A stretch of 64,000 nt of DNA from JAYODW01 sp038116745 (GCA_038116745.1 JAYODW010000010.1:1-64000); one strand, 5' to 3'; shown: positions 45,950 through 55,651, counted from the stretch's first letter. A program made the numbers and translations. Notes: generated by a model from the sequence alone, not told the origin.

Positions 45950-47242
45950 ATGAATATGACCTCAGGGTCCGATTCCCCAGTCACGGAGGGCGGCTGGCAG
46001 CGTCGCTACACCATTGTCGGACTGTGCGTCCTGGCGGTGTTCGTCTGCTACATCGATCGGGTGAACATTTCCGTCGCTGTAATCGCGATGCAGGAGGAGT
46101 TCGGCTGGTCGGAGAAAACCAAAGGCCTGGTGCTGTCCTCGTTTTTTATCGGCTACATGTTGTTCATGGCGCCGAGTGGCTGGCTGGCTAACCGGATCGG
46201 CGGCAAAGTCGTGCTCGGCGCGGCGGTCTTCTGGTGGTCGGCGTTTACCATCGTTACCCCTGCCGCGGCGGCGTTCGGGTTACCGCTATTGATTGTGGCG
46301 CGCATAGCCATGGGCCTGGGCGAATCTGCCATGTTCCCCTCGGCCTACAACCTTTACGGCCGCTGGGTTCCACCCGGCGAGCGTTCCCGTGCGGTCGCGA
46401 TGTTGATAGGTGGCATCCCGCTGGGGACCCTGTTCGCGCTGATGACGACCGGTTGGCTGGTGCAGCGCTACGGGTGGCCCTCGGTTTTTTACATCTTCGG
46501 AGCCGCAGGCATTGCCTGGTGTGTACTGTGGTTCTCGGGCGCGCACAATGATCCTGCCAGCGACCCGAAATGCCCGCCCGCAGAGCGGGAGATGCTGTTG
46601 TCACACGCGCCGGAGCCGCAGGAGTCGCCACAGGTTCCATGGCGCAGATTGTTCCGCACACCGGCGATCTGGGCGCTGATCATCAATCACTTCTGCAGCA
46701 ACTGGCTGCTCTACATGCTGCTGGCCTGGCTGCCGAGCTACTTCAAGCACGCCCAGGGTCTGAACATCATGCAGGCCGGGATCTACTCAGCCGCTCCGTG
46801 GCTGTCGATGTTCATCGTGGGCAACCTCGCCGGCGTCCTGGCCGACAGAATGTGCAACGCCGGGGTGTCCTTGACGACCGTGCGCAAGGGCATGCAGTGC
46901 ACCGGCCTGGTCGCGTCAGCCGTCTGTCTGCTCGCGGTACAGAACGTAACGCACGCGGGTACAGCGCTTGCGCTGATGTGCGGCGCACTGGGCTTCGGCG
47001 CATTCACCTGGTCCGGGTTCGTCCCCAACCATCTGGATATCGCGCCACGCTACGCCGATGTCCTGATGGGGATCACCAATACCGCAGGTACTGTCCCCGG
47101 GATCATCGGCGTGTTCATCACCGGCTGGCTTGTCGATGCGACCGGCACCTACGCAGCAGCGTTTGCGCTGTGCGCGGGGGTCAACATATTCGGCGCAGTG
47201 GTCTGGCTGCTTTTTGCAACCGCGGAGCGGGTCGTGGATTGA
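45950..47242 (+). CDS. MFS transporter, anion:cation symporter family type
   Basis: The 430-residue protein has 12 predicted helices and the ACS-family traits: the first helix with VCYIDRVNISVAV, the loop-2/3 motif GWLANRIGGKVVLG, and MGLGESAMFPSAYNLYGRWVPP. Members import organic acids such as glucarate, phthalate or hydroxyphenylacetate with protons. It precedes the thiolase, dioxygenase-like and luciferase-like genes and may import their aromatic substrate. The start is ATG, with a second in-frame ATG two codons on. Confidence 0.85.
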   Translation: MNMTSGSDSPVTEGGWQRRYTIVGLCVLAVFVCYIDRVNISVAVIAMQEEFGWSEKTKGLVLSSFFIGYMLFMAPSGWLANRIGGKVVLGAAVFWWSAFTIVTPAAAAFGLPLLIVARIAMGLGESAMFPSAYNLYGRWVPPGERSRAVAMLIGGIPLGTLFALMTTGWLVQRYGWPSVFYIFGAAGIAWCVLWFSGAHNDPASDPKCPPAEREMLLSHAPEPQESPQVPWRRLFRTPAIWALIINHFCSNWLLYMLLAWLPSYFKHAQGLNIMQAGIYSAAPWLSMFIVGNLAGVLADRMCNAGVSLTTVRKGMQCTGLVASAVCLLAVQNVTHAGTALALMCGALGFGAFTWSGFVPNHLDIAPRYADVLMGITNTAGTVPGIIGVFITGWLVDATGTYAAAFALCAGVNIFGAVVWLLFATAERVVD

Positions 47243-47364
47243 CCCCGCGTACGCTGTGGCGTGGGTCGTGGCGAGTTGCTACATTTCGCGGGTTTCGCGG
47301 CCTGACCGCCCATTTTTACGCAGAATTTACCCCCCTCATTGAACAACCCTAAGGAGAATTAATC

Positions 47365-48516
47365 GTGGCTGAAGCCTACATCATTGACGCTGTGCGCAGC
47401 CCCACGGGTAAGCGCCGCGGATCCCTCCAGGACGTGCATCCCGCTGACCTGGGAGCACATGTCATCCGCGCGATCGTTGAGCGCAACGGCATTCCAGACG
47501 ACGAGTATGACGACGTTATTTTCGGCACCATCGATGCCGTTGGCCCCCTGGCTGGCGACGTCGCCCGCACCTGCTGGCTGGCTGCTGGCTACAGCGAGTC
47601 GGTGCCTGGGGTGACCATCGACCGTCAGTGCGGTTCCTCGCAGCAGTCGGTGCATTTTGCGGCGCAGGCGGTGATGTCCGGCACGATGGATGTCGTCATC
47701 GCTGGCGGCGTGCAGATCATGTCCAAAATCCCGATCGGTTCCTCTGCCCAGGCCGCGGGCGCTTTTGGTTTCAAAGATCCCTTCACCGATTCCCCTGCCT
47801 GGGTTGGTCGCTACGGCGAAGATCCGCCGACCCAGTTCAAGGGTGCGCAGATGATGGCCGACCGCTGGGGCTTCTCGCGAGAAGAGCTCGAGGTCTTTTC
47901 ACTGGAGTCGCACAAACGTGCGCTGAAGGCTATCAGCGAAGGCAGGTTCGATCGCGAAATCGTGCCTTTGAATGGCCTGTCTACGGATGAAACCCCACGC
48001 GACACCTCGCTCGAGCAGATGGCCACTCTCGATCCCATCTTCGGCTTGAGCAAAATTACGGCAGCTGTGTCGAGCCAGACCTGCGATGGTTCCTCAGCCA
48101 TGCTGATCGCGTCTGAGGATGCCGTGAAACGGTACAACCTCAAGCCGCGGGCGCGCATCCATCACATGAGCGTCCGTGCAGAGGACCCCATGATCATGCT
48201 CTCGGCACCGATCATGACCACCGAGTACGCGCTGAAGCGCTCGGGCATGAAGCTCGAGGATATTGATCTGGTCGAGATCAACGAGGCTTTCGCGCCGGTG
48301 CCGATGGCCTGGCTGAAGGACATCGGTTATCCGTACGAGAAGACCAACGTGAATGGCGGCGCCATCGCGTTGGGTCATCCAATCGGAGCCACCGGGACCA
48401 AGCTCATGACAACGCTGCTGCACGAGCTTGAGCGAACCGGCGGTCGCTACGGGCTGCAGACCATGTGCGAAGGTGGTGGCCAGGCGAACGTCACCATCAT
48501 CGAACGCCTCTCCTGA
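47365..48516 (+). CDS. acetyl-CoA acetyltransferase (thiolase)
   Basis: The 383-residue enzyme starts at a GTG behind AAGGAG. It has the acyl-accepting Cys89 in DRQCGSSQQ, the catalytic His in GHPIGATG and the second Cys in CEGGGQAN, the full thiolase triad. It would cleave a 3-oxoacyl-CoA with CoA, or run biosynthetically. A strong hairpin follows the stop, which makes a unit with the MFS gene possible and separates it from the VOC gene. Confidence 0.88.
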   Translation: MAEAYIIDAVRSPTGKRRGSLQDVHPADLGAHVIRAIVERNGIPDDEYDDVIFGTIDAVGPLAGDVARTCWLAAGYSESVPGVTIDRQCGSSQQSVHFAAQAVMSGTMDVVIAGGVQIMSKIPIGSSAQAAGAFGFKDPFTDSPAWVGRYGEDPPTQFKGAQMMADRWGFSREELEVFSLESHKRALKAISEGRFDREIVPLNGLSTDETPRDTSLEQMATLDPIFGLSKITAAVSSQTCDGSSAMLIASEDAVKRYNLKPRARIHHMSVRAEDPMIMLSAPIMTTEYALKRSGMKLEDIDLVEINEAFAPVPMAWLKDIGYPYEKTNVNGGAIALGHPIGATGTKLMTTLLHELERTGGRYGLQTMCEGGGQANVTIIERLS

Positions 48517-48526
48517 TCCCGTGTCT

Positions 48527-48554
48527 GGTACCGCGGCATTAACGCCGCGGTACC
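48527..48554. terminator. 11-bp hairpin after the thiolase gene
   Basis: GGTACCGCGGC (48527-48537) pairs perfectly with GCCGCGGTACC (48544-48554), loop ATTAAC. A pyrimidine-rich but not U-rich tail follows (TCCTTCC). Its place directly after the thiolase stop supports a terminator or an mRNA-end stabiliser. Confidence 0.6.
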
Positions 48555-48653
48555 TCCTTCCGTCAGACGCAGTCGCGGCGTCGTCTTGCGCTGACGTTGC
48601 CTAATCCGCCAAGCTTCCTGACCGCTCAACCGAAACACAGGAGGTCAACTACC

Positions 48654-49352
48654 ATGGTTAAACCGAACGGGGTCCACCACCTCGCCATCATGACGGGAAA
48701 CATGAAGGCGCAGATCGAATACTTCACGGACGTCCTGGGGATGCGTCTCGCGGCGCTCTACTGGATGCACAACGTGGACGGATACTTTCACGCCTTTCTG
48801 GAGCTGAATGCCAACAGCTCGATCGCGTTCGTTGCCGCGCCCGGGGTGTCTGATATCCCGGTTGAGTACGGTGTTTCGCATGCGGGGAACCCGGTTAAAG
48901 CCTGTGCTGCTGGCGTCACTCAGCACATCGCGTTCAGCGTGGACACTCATGACGAGCTGCTCGCGATGCGCGACCGCATACGGTCCCGCGGCGTACGCGT
49001 GATGGGCCCTCTGGACCATGGATTCTGCCAGTCCATCTACTTCGGTGGGCCGGAGAACCTGGTGCTTGAAGTTTCCTACTCCGACAGCGCCATCGATGAA
49101 GAGGCGTGGATCGACCCCGAGGTTGTGGCACTGAACGGGATCTCGGCTGAGGAGCTCGCGCGCTACAAGTCACCGGCTGCCTATGAAAACACCTCGGGCG
49201 GACCTGTGGCACAGCCGCCTGCGGGCACGGGGTGCCCCGAGTACACGCAGATGGACGCTGCGTTCGCATCTGCCTTTGATCTGCCGGACGACGTTGTGAC
49301 GCGCGAACTGAGTGAGAACACGCCTCCGGTCCGGATTGCTTCAGCCGGATGA
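48654..49352 (+). CDS. VOC-family (extradiol dioxygenase-like) protein
   Basis: The ATG at 48654 follows AGGAGGT and gives 232 residues. A vicinal-oxygen-chelate pair of modules is seen with likely metal ligands His in GVHHLAI, His in TQHIAFSV and Glu in NLVLEVSY. These could bind Fe(II) or Mn(II) for ring cleavage or another metal-dependent reaction. A C-terminal extension after residue 180 is unusual for a small VOC enzyme. It begins a group with the luciferase-like and hydrolase genes. Confidence 0.72.
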   Translation: MVKPNGVHHLAIMTGNMKAQIEYFTDVLGMRLAALYWMHNVDGYFHAFLELNANSSIAFVAAPGVSDIPVEYGVSHAGNPVKACAAGVTQHIAFSVDTHDELLAMRDRIRSRGVRVMGPLDHGFCQSIYFGGPENLVLEVSYSDSAIDEEAWIDPEVVALNGISAEELARYKSPAAYENTSGGPVAQPPAGTGCPEYTQMDAAFASAFDLPDDVVTRELSENTPPVRIASAG

Positions 49353-49476
49353 CTGATGTCCTCCGCAGAGAGGACCGGAATGTATCCAGCGAACAGCTGG
49401 CCCTGCCAACGGGGCCGGGCGTTGAACCGTAGTCAGGAAAGGGACCTAATCCAGCCAAGCTTCGAGGAAACAACGA

Positions 49477-50706
49477 ATGAAAATAGCCTGCTTTCACCTC
49501 ATGCCCTACCGCGATCTCGAGGATGACTTCGAGAAAAAGTACAAATCCGCGTGGTTTACCCTGCCATTCAGCAAGGTGGCCGACCCGCGTAAGGTGTCTC
49601 AGTACTACAACTGGACGCTGGACGAACTGACTTTTGCGGCGCAGTCCGGCTTCGACGGCGTTTGTACCAACGAGCACCATCAGAATTCCTATGGGTTCAT
49701 GGTCAATCCGAACATGATGGGCTCGGTGCTTGCGCGGGCGACGCGCGGTACGGACGTCGCGATCGTGCAGATGGGCGAGACGGCGGTGTTTTTGAATCCG
49801 CCGATCAGGGTGGCCGAGGAATACGCGATGCTCGACTCCATCTCGGAGGGGCGTCTGGTTGCTGGATTCCCGGTAGGGCTGGGCGGCGATTTTTCCTACA
49901 GCTACGGTATGGCCCCGATGGAGCAGCGCGGACGTTTTTACGAAGCGCACGACCTCATCAAGAAAGCCTGGACTGCAACTGATACGTTCGCCTGGAACGG
50001 CAAGTACTACCAGCTGCCGATGGTCAACATCTGGCCGCAGCCCGTACAGAAACCTCACCCGCCGATTTGGGTGCCCGGCAATGCAAGTCCCAGCACCTGG
50101 GACTTCGTGATTAAAAACGATTACTCGTACTGCTTTCTGACCTACTTTGGCGCCCAGGGTGCGAAGCACATGGTCAACGGCTACTGGGACCGGGTCGAGG
50201 CGCTCGGGCGTGACCGTAACCCCTATCGCATGGGTTTTCTGGTGCCGGTCGGCGTGTCGGATTCCGACGCCGCCGCGGAGCGGGATTACGGCAAAGCCAT
50301 CGAATACTTCTATCACAAGGGGCTGCATCTCCCGGAGCATCTGCTTGCCCCGCCCGGACATATGACCCACGCAAGCCTCACGCACCTGATCACGAAGCGG
50401 CCATTCCCGCCGTTCGAAACAATGCAACAGATGGGCTACAAGGAGTTCAACAAGCGGGACTACGGTGTTTTCGGCAGCGCCAAGACGGTGACTGAACGGT
50501 TGCTCGATATCGTCAAGACCCTGCGGGTCGGCCATCTCATGCTGCTGCCGCAGTTCGGCTCCCTGTCGCATGAGCAGACCATGGAAAACATCGACCGTCT
50601 GTCGAAGGACGTGCTGCCTCATCTGCGCGGCGTCTGGGAGGGCGAAGGCTGGGTCGACCACTGGTGGCCGAGTGCGTGTGCTGAACGCAAACAGAAAGCA
50701 GCCTGA
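49477..50706 (+). CDS. luciferase-like (LLM) flavin-dependent monooxygenase
   Basis: The 409-residue protein has LLM hallmarks: MKIACFHLMPYRDL, GFDGVCTNEHHQN, the alignment-diagnostic RVAEEYAMLDSISEGRLVAGF, and a Trp-rich C terminus. The EHH stretch is the usual substrate and flavin site. It lies between the VOC gene and a hydrolase that starts 21 bp after its stop. A second LLM protein in the other aromatic operon shares only the fold. Confidence 0.84.
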   Translation: MKIACFHLMPYRDLEDDFEKKYKSAWFTLPFSKVADPRKVSQYYNWTLDELTFAAQSGFDGVCTNEHHQNSYGFMVNPNMMGSVLARATRGTDVAIVQMGETAVFLNPPIRVAEEYAMLDSISEGRLVAGFPVGLGGDFSYSYGMAPMEQRGRFYEAHDLIKKAWTATDTFAWNGKYYQLPMVNIWPQPVQKPHPPIWVPGNASPSTWDFVIKNDYSYCFLTYFGAQGAKHMVNGYWDRVEALGRDRNPYRMGFLVPVGVSDSDAAAERDYGKAIEYFYHKGLHLPEHLLAPPGHMTHASLTHLITKRPFPPFETMQQMGYKEFNKRDYGVFGSAKTVTERLLDIVKTLRVGHLMLLPQFGSLSHEQTMENIDRLSKDVLPHLRGVWEGEGWVDHWWPSACAERKQKAA

Positions 50707-50727
50707 GCGAGCGGAAGGGAATTATTT

Positions 50728-51531
50728 ATGGCAAAACCACGTAAACGAGTTGTCCCGGTTCTGGGCGGCGCCCTGGAGCTGACGGTCAACGTCGCCGGCA
50801 AAGGCAGACCGCTTGTGTTCCTGCATTCTGCCGGCGGTTTCTATTGGGACGATTTCCTGGACGAGCTGTCGGAGCATTACAAGGTTTACGCGCCGCATTT
50901 TCCGGGCACCGCGCCCGGGCGGCCCGAGGATATCGACAGGCTCGACAATCTCTGGGACACGATAACCGCCTATGACGACATGCTGGATGCGCTCAACATC
51001 AAGAAATGTCGGCTGATGGGTCATTCTTTCGGCGGCATGCTCGCCGCCGAGCTTGCAGCCCATCGACCAAAGGCCATCGAGAAGCTGGTGCTGATCGCGC
51101 CCATCGGTCTGTGGCGTGAGGATGCGCCCTATACGGTGGCCAGCTGGTGTGCCCTCGATGCAGACGAGATTATGGATGCGCTGTTCTATGACCGGAATCA
51201 TCCGGATGTGGTCAAGCGCATGACGCCGCCGTCTTCGCGCAAAGCGGCCGATCTGTGGCAGATCAACTTCATCTGGACCTTGGGCTGCACCGGTAAGGTG
51301 ATCTGGCCGATCCCGGATAAGGGGCTGCGCAAACGTATTCACCGGGTCAGCGCACCAACGCTGGTCGTCTGGGGTGAGAACGACAATCTCATTCCGCCGG
51401 TTTACGCCACGGAATTCGCGCAGGTGCTGAAAGACGCCGAGGTTTGCATGCTGCCCCAGTGCGGTCATGAGCCGCCGCTCGAGCAGCGTCCCGCCCTGGC
51501 GTCGCGCGTGCAGAGTTTTCTTGCTGCCTGA
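50728..51531 (+). CDS. alpha/beta hydrolase
   Basis: The 267-residue hydrolase has the oxyanion loop FLHSAGG, the nucleophile elbow MGHSFGGM, Asp in VVWGENDNLIPP and His in QCGHEPP, a complete triad. It could hydrolyse a ring-opened keto acid or an ester made by the preceding luciferase-like enzyme. AAGGGA precedes the start. Confidence 0.85.
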   Translation: MAKPRKRVVPVLGGALELTVNVAGKGRPLVFLHSAGGFYWDDFLDELSEHYKVYAPHFPGTAPGRPEDIDRLDNLWDTITAYDDMLDALNIKKCRLMGHSFGGMLAAELAAHRPKAIEKLVLIAPIGLWREDAPYTVASWCALDADEIMDALFYDRNHPDVVKRMTPPSSRKAADLWQINFIWTLGCTGKVIWPIPDKGLRKRIHRVSAPTLVVWGENDNLIPPVYATEFAQVLKDAEVCMLPQCGHEPPLEQRPALASRVQSFLAA

Positions 51532-51554
51532 GAGGCTCCTACTGAAAACTTACC

Positions 51555-51581
51555 ACCAGGAGGGATCTCGTCCCTCCTGGT
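51555..51581. terminator. bidirectional hairpin between convergent genes
   Basis: ACCAGGAGGGA (51555-51565) pairs perfectly with TCCCTCCTGGT (51571-51581), loop TCTCG. It follows the rightward hydrolase gene and ends at the stop codon of the leftward EamA gene, so it can serve both. Confidence 0.65.
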
Positions 51582-52486
51582 CAGCGGCGTCCATTAATTA
51601 AAACCAACCTCCCGCAGACCATCCCGATAGCGGCGTAGAAAACCGCTGACAGGGTTTCCTCGAAAATCCAGGCGCCGAAGAACACGCCGAACAGCGGCGT
51701 CAGCAGGCTGAATGAGGCGGTGACCGACACCGGGTAGATCGACAGGATCCAGAACCACAGCGCAAAGCCGAGGCAGACCACCACGACCACCTGGAACGCA
51801 AAAATGGTGGCAATTGCGGGTGTCAGAGCGCGAATGCCGTCACCAGACAGCAAGGCCAGGGCCAGCAGCACAATGGCGGAGACCACCAGATGGAAAAACA
51901 GGTTCTGATCTGGCGGGAGCTCTTTCAGACGCGTTGCGCGCGTGACCAGGGTCAGGCCAGCCCAGCAGGCGGCACCGGCGAGCGCCAGCAGGTCACCGAG
52001 CAACGTTGGTGAAGCCGTCGCTTCGCGATCCCCCAGCAGCACCAGTGCGATACCCGAGACTGCGAGCAGCAGACCGCCCACGCGCCGCGCGGTCAGGCGC
52101 TCACCGGGAAACAGGAAATGTGCGCCAACCGCAACGAAGAACGGCATGGTGTAGAAAAGGAGCGAGACCCGCGCGACCATCGAATGCTCGAGCGCGAGAA
52201 ACAGGCAGGCGAATTCGCCCGAAAACAGCAGGCCGTTGAGGATTCCGAGCCCGAGATAGCGACGTGATAGGGGCAGCGGACGCTCGCGCGGGGCCATGAA
52301 ACTAATCAGCAACAAGGCGGCGCAGGCGCTGCGCAGCCCGCTCTGCAGCATCGGTTCGATGCCGGCGTTTACTAGTTTGACCAGCGACTGGTTCAATCCG
52401 AGAATCGCGCTGAAGACTACGAGCAGCGCGGCACCGCGCAGATCCAGATGGGCGCGCGCTGCGGGGCTGTCAGAAGATGACGTCAT
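51581..52486 (-). CDS. EamA-family (DMT) membrane transporter
   Basis: The 301-residue protein has ten helices in two EamA repeats (LDLRGAALLVVFSAILGLNQSLVK and LLGDLLALAGAACWAGLTLVTR), as in drug/metabolite exporters such as RhaT-like and YdcZ-like families. It likely exports small metabolites or amino acids. The substrate cannot be inferred. It converges on the hydrolase gene through a shared terminator. Confidence 0.85.
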   Translation of the reverse strand: MTSSSDSPAARAHLDLRGAALLVVFSAILGLNQSLVKLVNAGIEPMLQSGLRSACAALLLISFMAPRERPLPLSRRYLGLGILNGLLFSGEFACLFLALEHSMVARVSLLFYTMPFFVAVGAHFLFPGERLTARRVGGLLLAVSGIALVLLGDREATASPTLLGDLLALAGAACWAGLTLVTRATRLKELPPDQNLFFHLVVSAIVLLALALLSGDGIRALTPAIATIFAFQVVVVVCLGFALWFWILSIYPVSVTASFSLLTPLFGVFFGAWIFEETLSAVFYAAIGMVCGRLVLINGRR

Positions 52487-52668
52487 GGTTGCGCTGACTC
52501 TTGAGGATAAGTTGGCATAGCGGATAGAGGGAGCCAGTGCGCTTCCTCAGTAGCGTGAACGAAGTCCTGAGCGTTTTGTGTCCTCGTGATGGGCACCGAT
52601 GGTAGCCGGGCGGCTCAGCTCGAGGCGATGCATTGCCGCGAATGGCTTTCGGAGGCAGGATCAAGGCT

Positions 52669-53529
52669 ATGACCACCGACGCATTTCCCGTCATTGACGC
52701 GCAGGTTCACGCCTATGAGCGTGATCATCCAGGGCGCCCCTGGGCTGGCGATCTGGCTGGGCCTGCCGAGGTGACGGGCGCCATGATGGTCGCAGCCATG
52801 GACGAAGTCGGGGTCGATGGCGCCCTGCTGGTGTCACCATGGACCATGTATCGATACGACGCGAGCTACGCGCGCGAGGTACAGCAGGCTTATCCGCAGC
52901 GCTTTGCGCTTATCAGACCGTTTGATTTCAGCGCGCTCGATGTCGCTGAACAGGTGGCGGACTGGGCGCGTGTGCCCGGCGCCGTGGGTGCGCGACTCGT
53001 GCTGCTGCACGAAGCGCCACCAGCACCGGACCATCCGGGTGTCGATGCCATTCTTCGGAGCAGTGCCGTCCACGGGCTGCCGGTGAACGTTCTGTGCTGG
53101 GACGAGCTTGGGTGGTTCGAGGCGCTGGCGCGCAATCATCCTGAAACACAGCTGGTGATTGACCATCTGGGTCTGCGGCAACCCTTTGTGCCTCCTGTAC
53201 CCGAGGCCCCGTTTGAGGAGATCCAGGCTGTCGCTGCGCTTGCGCGCTATGACAATGTCGTGATCAAGATAACCGGGGCAGGCACCTTGTCCCACGAAGG
53301 ATTCCCCTATCCCGACATCTGGCCGCAACTGGAAGTGCTCTTTGAGGCGTTCGGGTTTGAGCGCTGCCTGTGGGGAACCGACTGGACTCGGGCCGTTAAT
53401 TTCCTGACCTATAAAGAAGGGGTAGAGGCGTTCCGCATCACCGACTTTCTGTCAGACGACGAGCGTCGAACCCTGATGGGCGGGAGTCTTACCCGCGTCT
53501 ATGGCTGGTCCCCTGGCGGTTCGGACTAA
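52669..53529 (+). CDS. amidohydrolase 2 family metal hydrolase
   Basis: I place the start at 52669, after GGAGGCAGG and AAGG, which gives 286 residues. It has the amidohydrolase-2 pattern with the metal motif region VIDAQVHAYERDH (Q in place of the first His of HxH), MVAAMDEVGVDGALLV, and WGTDWTRAV near the end for the catalytic Asp. Members decarboxylate or hydrolyse lactones of aromatic acids such as 2-pyrone-4,6-dicarboxylate. It overlaps the convergent NTF2-like gene by 4 bp. Confidence 0.8.
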   Translation: MTTDAFPVIDAQVHAYERDHPGRPWAGDLAGPAEVTGAMMVAAMDEVGVDGALLVSPWTMYRYDASYAREVQQAYPQRFALIRPFDFSALDVAEQVADWARVPGAVGARLVLLHEAPPAPDHPGVDAILRSSAVHGLPVNVLCWDELGWFEALARNHPETQLVIDHLGLRQPFVPPVPEAPFEEIQAVAALARYDNVVIKITGAGTLSHEGFPYPDIWPQLEVLFEAFGFERCLWGTDWTRAVNFLTYKEGVEAFRITDFLSDDERRTLMGGSLTRVYGWSPGGSD

Positions 53530-53927
53530 GCCGTCGGTTCCCCGGCGGGATAGACGACAACACAGGCGCAGCGCCACGCCCCATCGACCAGACGCAGGGT
53601 ATAGCGCGCGGTGAGACGCTCGAGCTCGCTGCCATCAGCGGCCAGACGGCTGACAACGACGGACAGGAGCGCCAGACCCGGGCTCAGCACATCAATCTCT
53701 TCGCTGAGGATCGGGGAGCTTCGATAGTCCTTGCGGGCGAGTTCGCGGCGCATGTTGCCGAGCAGCCCGGCGATATCGGCGTGTGTGGTCAGGACACGAC
53801 AGATACTGTCACTGATGAACATGCAGGGCGTGTCGTAAAACGCGGCTGCTGCGTCTGCGTCGCCGCTTTCAAAGGCGTCGAGATAGCGCGCAAAGCGCTC
53901 CCTGATCTTGGTTATATTGGCTGACAT
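53526..53927 (-). CDS. NTF2/SnoaL-like protein
   Basis: The ATG at 53927 follows AGGGA at good spacing and gives 133 residues. The pattern ERFARYLDAFESGDADAAAAFYDTPCMFIS, ending in DGAWRCACVVVYPAG, is that of DUF4440/SnoaL-like domains. No signal peptide is visible, unlike the SnoaL-like gene at 6215. Function is unknown. Confidence 0.65.
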   Translation of the reverse strand: MSANITKIRERFARYLDAFESGDADAAAAFYDTPCMFISDSICRVLTTHADIAGLLGNMRRELARKDYRSSPILSEEIDVLSPGLALLSVVVSRLAADGSELERLTARYTLRLVDGAWRCACVVVYPAGEPTA

Positions 53928-54040
53928 GAACATTCCCTGCGGGCTGATCCAGTGGGCTTGGACCCCGAGATCAGTCCAGCCTTGTTCCGATTTTTGTGGC
54001 CCGCGATCAGCAGGGCATGGTTGCCCTGGAGGACAACAAG

Positions 54041-54418
54041 ATGACGCCGGATCCTGCAATCAACGTGCTCGGCGGCGAGCTGGAAACCTGCGGCACCGAT
54101 CCCGTGACGGGTTTTTTCCGGGATGGATGCTGCAACACCAACGATGAGGATGTAGGTTCCCACACGGTCTGCGTTCAGGTCACCACTGCGTTTCTCGAGT
54201 TTTCCCGCTTCCGCGGCAATGACCTGTCGACGCCCCGTCCGGAATTCAGTTTCCAGGGTCTCAAGGAGGGTGACCGCTGGTGTCTGTGCGCTGCCCGCTG
54301 GCTCGAGGCGCACGAGCATGACCGCGCCCCGCGGGTGTTTCTGCGCGCAACCCACCGTCGCGCACTGGAGATCGTGCCGCTCGACACGCTGAAGCCGTTC
54401 GCACTGGATCTCAATTAA
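54041..54418 (+). CDS. DUF2237 family protein
   Basis: I choose the ATG at 54041 because GGAGGAC lies 6 nt upstream. The result is 125 residues, close to the usual length. NVLGGELETCGTDPVTGFFRDGCC and HTVCVQVTTAFLEFSRFRGNDLSTP are diagnostic. The family has a compact beta fold and an unknown role. Several conserved cysteines are present. It is divergent from the NTF2-like gene. Confidence 0.85.
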   Translation: MTPDPAINVLGGELETCGTDPVTGFFRDGCCNTNDEDVGSHTVCVQVTTAFLEFSRFRGNDLSTPRPEFSFQGLKEGDRWCLCAARWLEAHEHDRAPRVFLRATHRRALEIVPLDTLKPFALDLN

Positions 54419-54553
54419 GCCAGGCACCGCGGACGTTTCCCGCTGCGTTAATGCCCTGCGGTGAAATGAAAAGATCAGCCGGAGCAACTGGATGGTGATG
54501 AATGCCGCCCCGCTACCGCGCTGGCTACACGCAGTCCGACGGGTTCGTCAGCT

Positions 54554-55651
54554 TTATTCCGGCGATTTCTTTTCGCGCGCCAGCAGCGCTGCTTTCCGTT
54601 CTGCTCCCCAGCGATAACCGCCCGACCCTCCAGCAGTCGGCACAACACGGTGACAGGGAATGACGATGGCGATGCGGTTGCTGGCGCAGGCCCGGGCGAC
54701 AGCCCGCGCGGCGCTCGGGCTGCCGATCTGCTCGGCGATCTCCCGATAGGTCGCTGTGCTCCCTCTCGGAATTGTCTGTAAAGCGGCCCAGACCCGCTGC
54801 TGGAACGCAGTGCCACGGATGTCCAGCGGCAGTTCGGCTGCTGATTGGCGCCCTTGATTGACCAGCTCCAAGGCGGCCTCCACCCAGGCCTCGAATTCCG
54901 TGTCGGCGGCGGCCACCTTTGCCCCCGGAAACTCGCGGCACAACGCGGCGGTAAGCGTGGCTGCGTCGTCACCGAGCTGCAGGCTGCATATGCCCTTGTC
55001 CGTGGCTGCAAGCAGGAGTGAGCCGAACGAGCATGAGCGTACAGAGTAGCGGATCTGCTCACCTGCACCGCCGGCCCGGAAAGCTTTGGGACGCATTCCG
55101 AGGAGCGGGTCTGATTCTGCATAGAAGCGACTGTTCGCGCCGTAGCCGGCGTCATACACCGCCCCGCTGATCGTTTTTCCCGCTCTGAGCTTTTCCCGCA
55201 CTGTCGCGGCTCGACGCCCGGCGGCATAGGCTCTGGGCGTTACACCAGTGACCTCTTTGAACACGCGATGAAAATGATACGGGCTCAGTCCGACCAGTTG
55301 GGAGAGCTCGGAGAGCGCCGGCGGCTGTGCCGCTTGCTCTATGTAACGACACGCGTGTTCGATGAGCGATACGCGTTCGGACCAGCGTGTCGTCTCTCGC
55401 GGTCTGCAGCGCTTGCACGCCCGGAAGCCGGCTTGTTCCGCTTCCGCGCAGTCGGCGTGAAAAGAAACGTTCTCCCGTCGCGGCTGACGTGCGCCGCACG
55501 ACGGTCGGCAGTAAACCCCTGTGCTGAGGACGGAAAAGTAGAACAGGCCATCCGCAGTGCGATCACGCTCGACGACCGCCCGCCATTTATCGTCGTCGGT
55601 CGTCAATCCGGCGGTCTCAGCGTCGCCCCCGTTGTGACAGGCAGCATTCAT
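54554..55651 (-). CDS. ada: Ada: AraC-type regulator and methylated-DNA methyltransferase
   Basis: The 365-residue protein has the N-terminal zinc-binding Ada domain with Cys48 and Cys52 in VYCRPSCGARQ and Cys79, Cys82 in ACKRC. An AraC-type helix-turn-helix (LSQLVGLSPYHFHRVFKEVTG) and a C-terminal O6-methylguanine transferase ending in the PCHRVV site (Cys333) follow. The N-terminal cysteine accepts methyl phosphotriester damage and turns the protein into an activator of alkylation-repair genes. All key residues are present, so it should be active. Its own promoter lies after 55651. Confidence 0.92.
   Translation of the reverse strand: MNAACHNGGDAETAGLTTDDDKWRAVVERDRTADGLFYFSVLSTGVYCRPSCGARQPRRENVSFHADCAEAEQAGFRACKRCRPRETTRWSERVSLIEHACRYIEQAAQPPALSELSQLVGLSPYHFHRVFKEVTGVTPRAYAAGRRAATVREKLRAGKTISGAVYDAGYGANSRFYAESDPLLGMRPKAFRAGGAGEQIRYSVRSCSFGSLLLAATDKGICSLQLGDDAATLTAALCREFPGAKVAAADTEFEAWVEAALELVNQGRQSAAELPLDIRGTAFQQRVWAALQTIPRGSTATYREIAEQIGSPSAARAVARACASNRIAIVIPCHRVVPTAGGSGGYRWGAERKAALLAREKKSPE

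Noticed and set aside
48934..50661. Minus-strand frame of 575 codons
   Set aside because: Antisense shadow of the VOC and luciferase-like genes; no recognisable domain.
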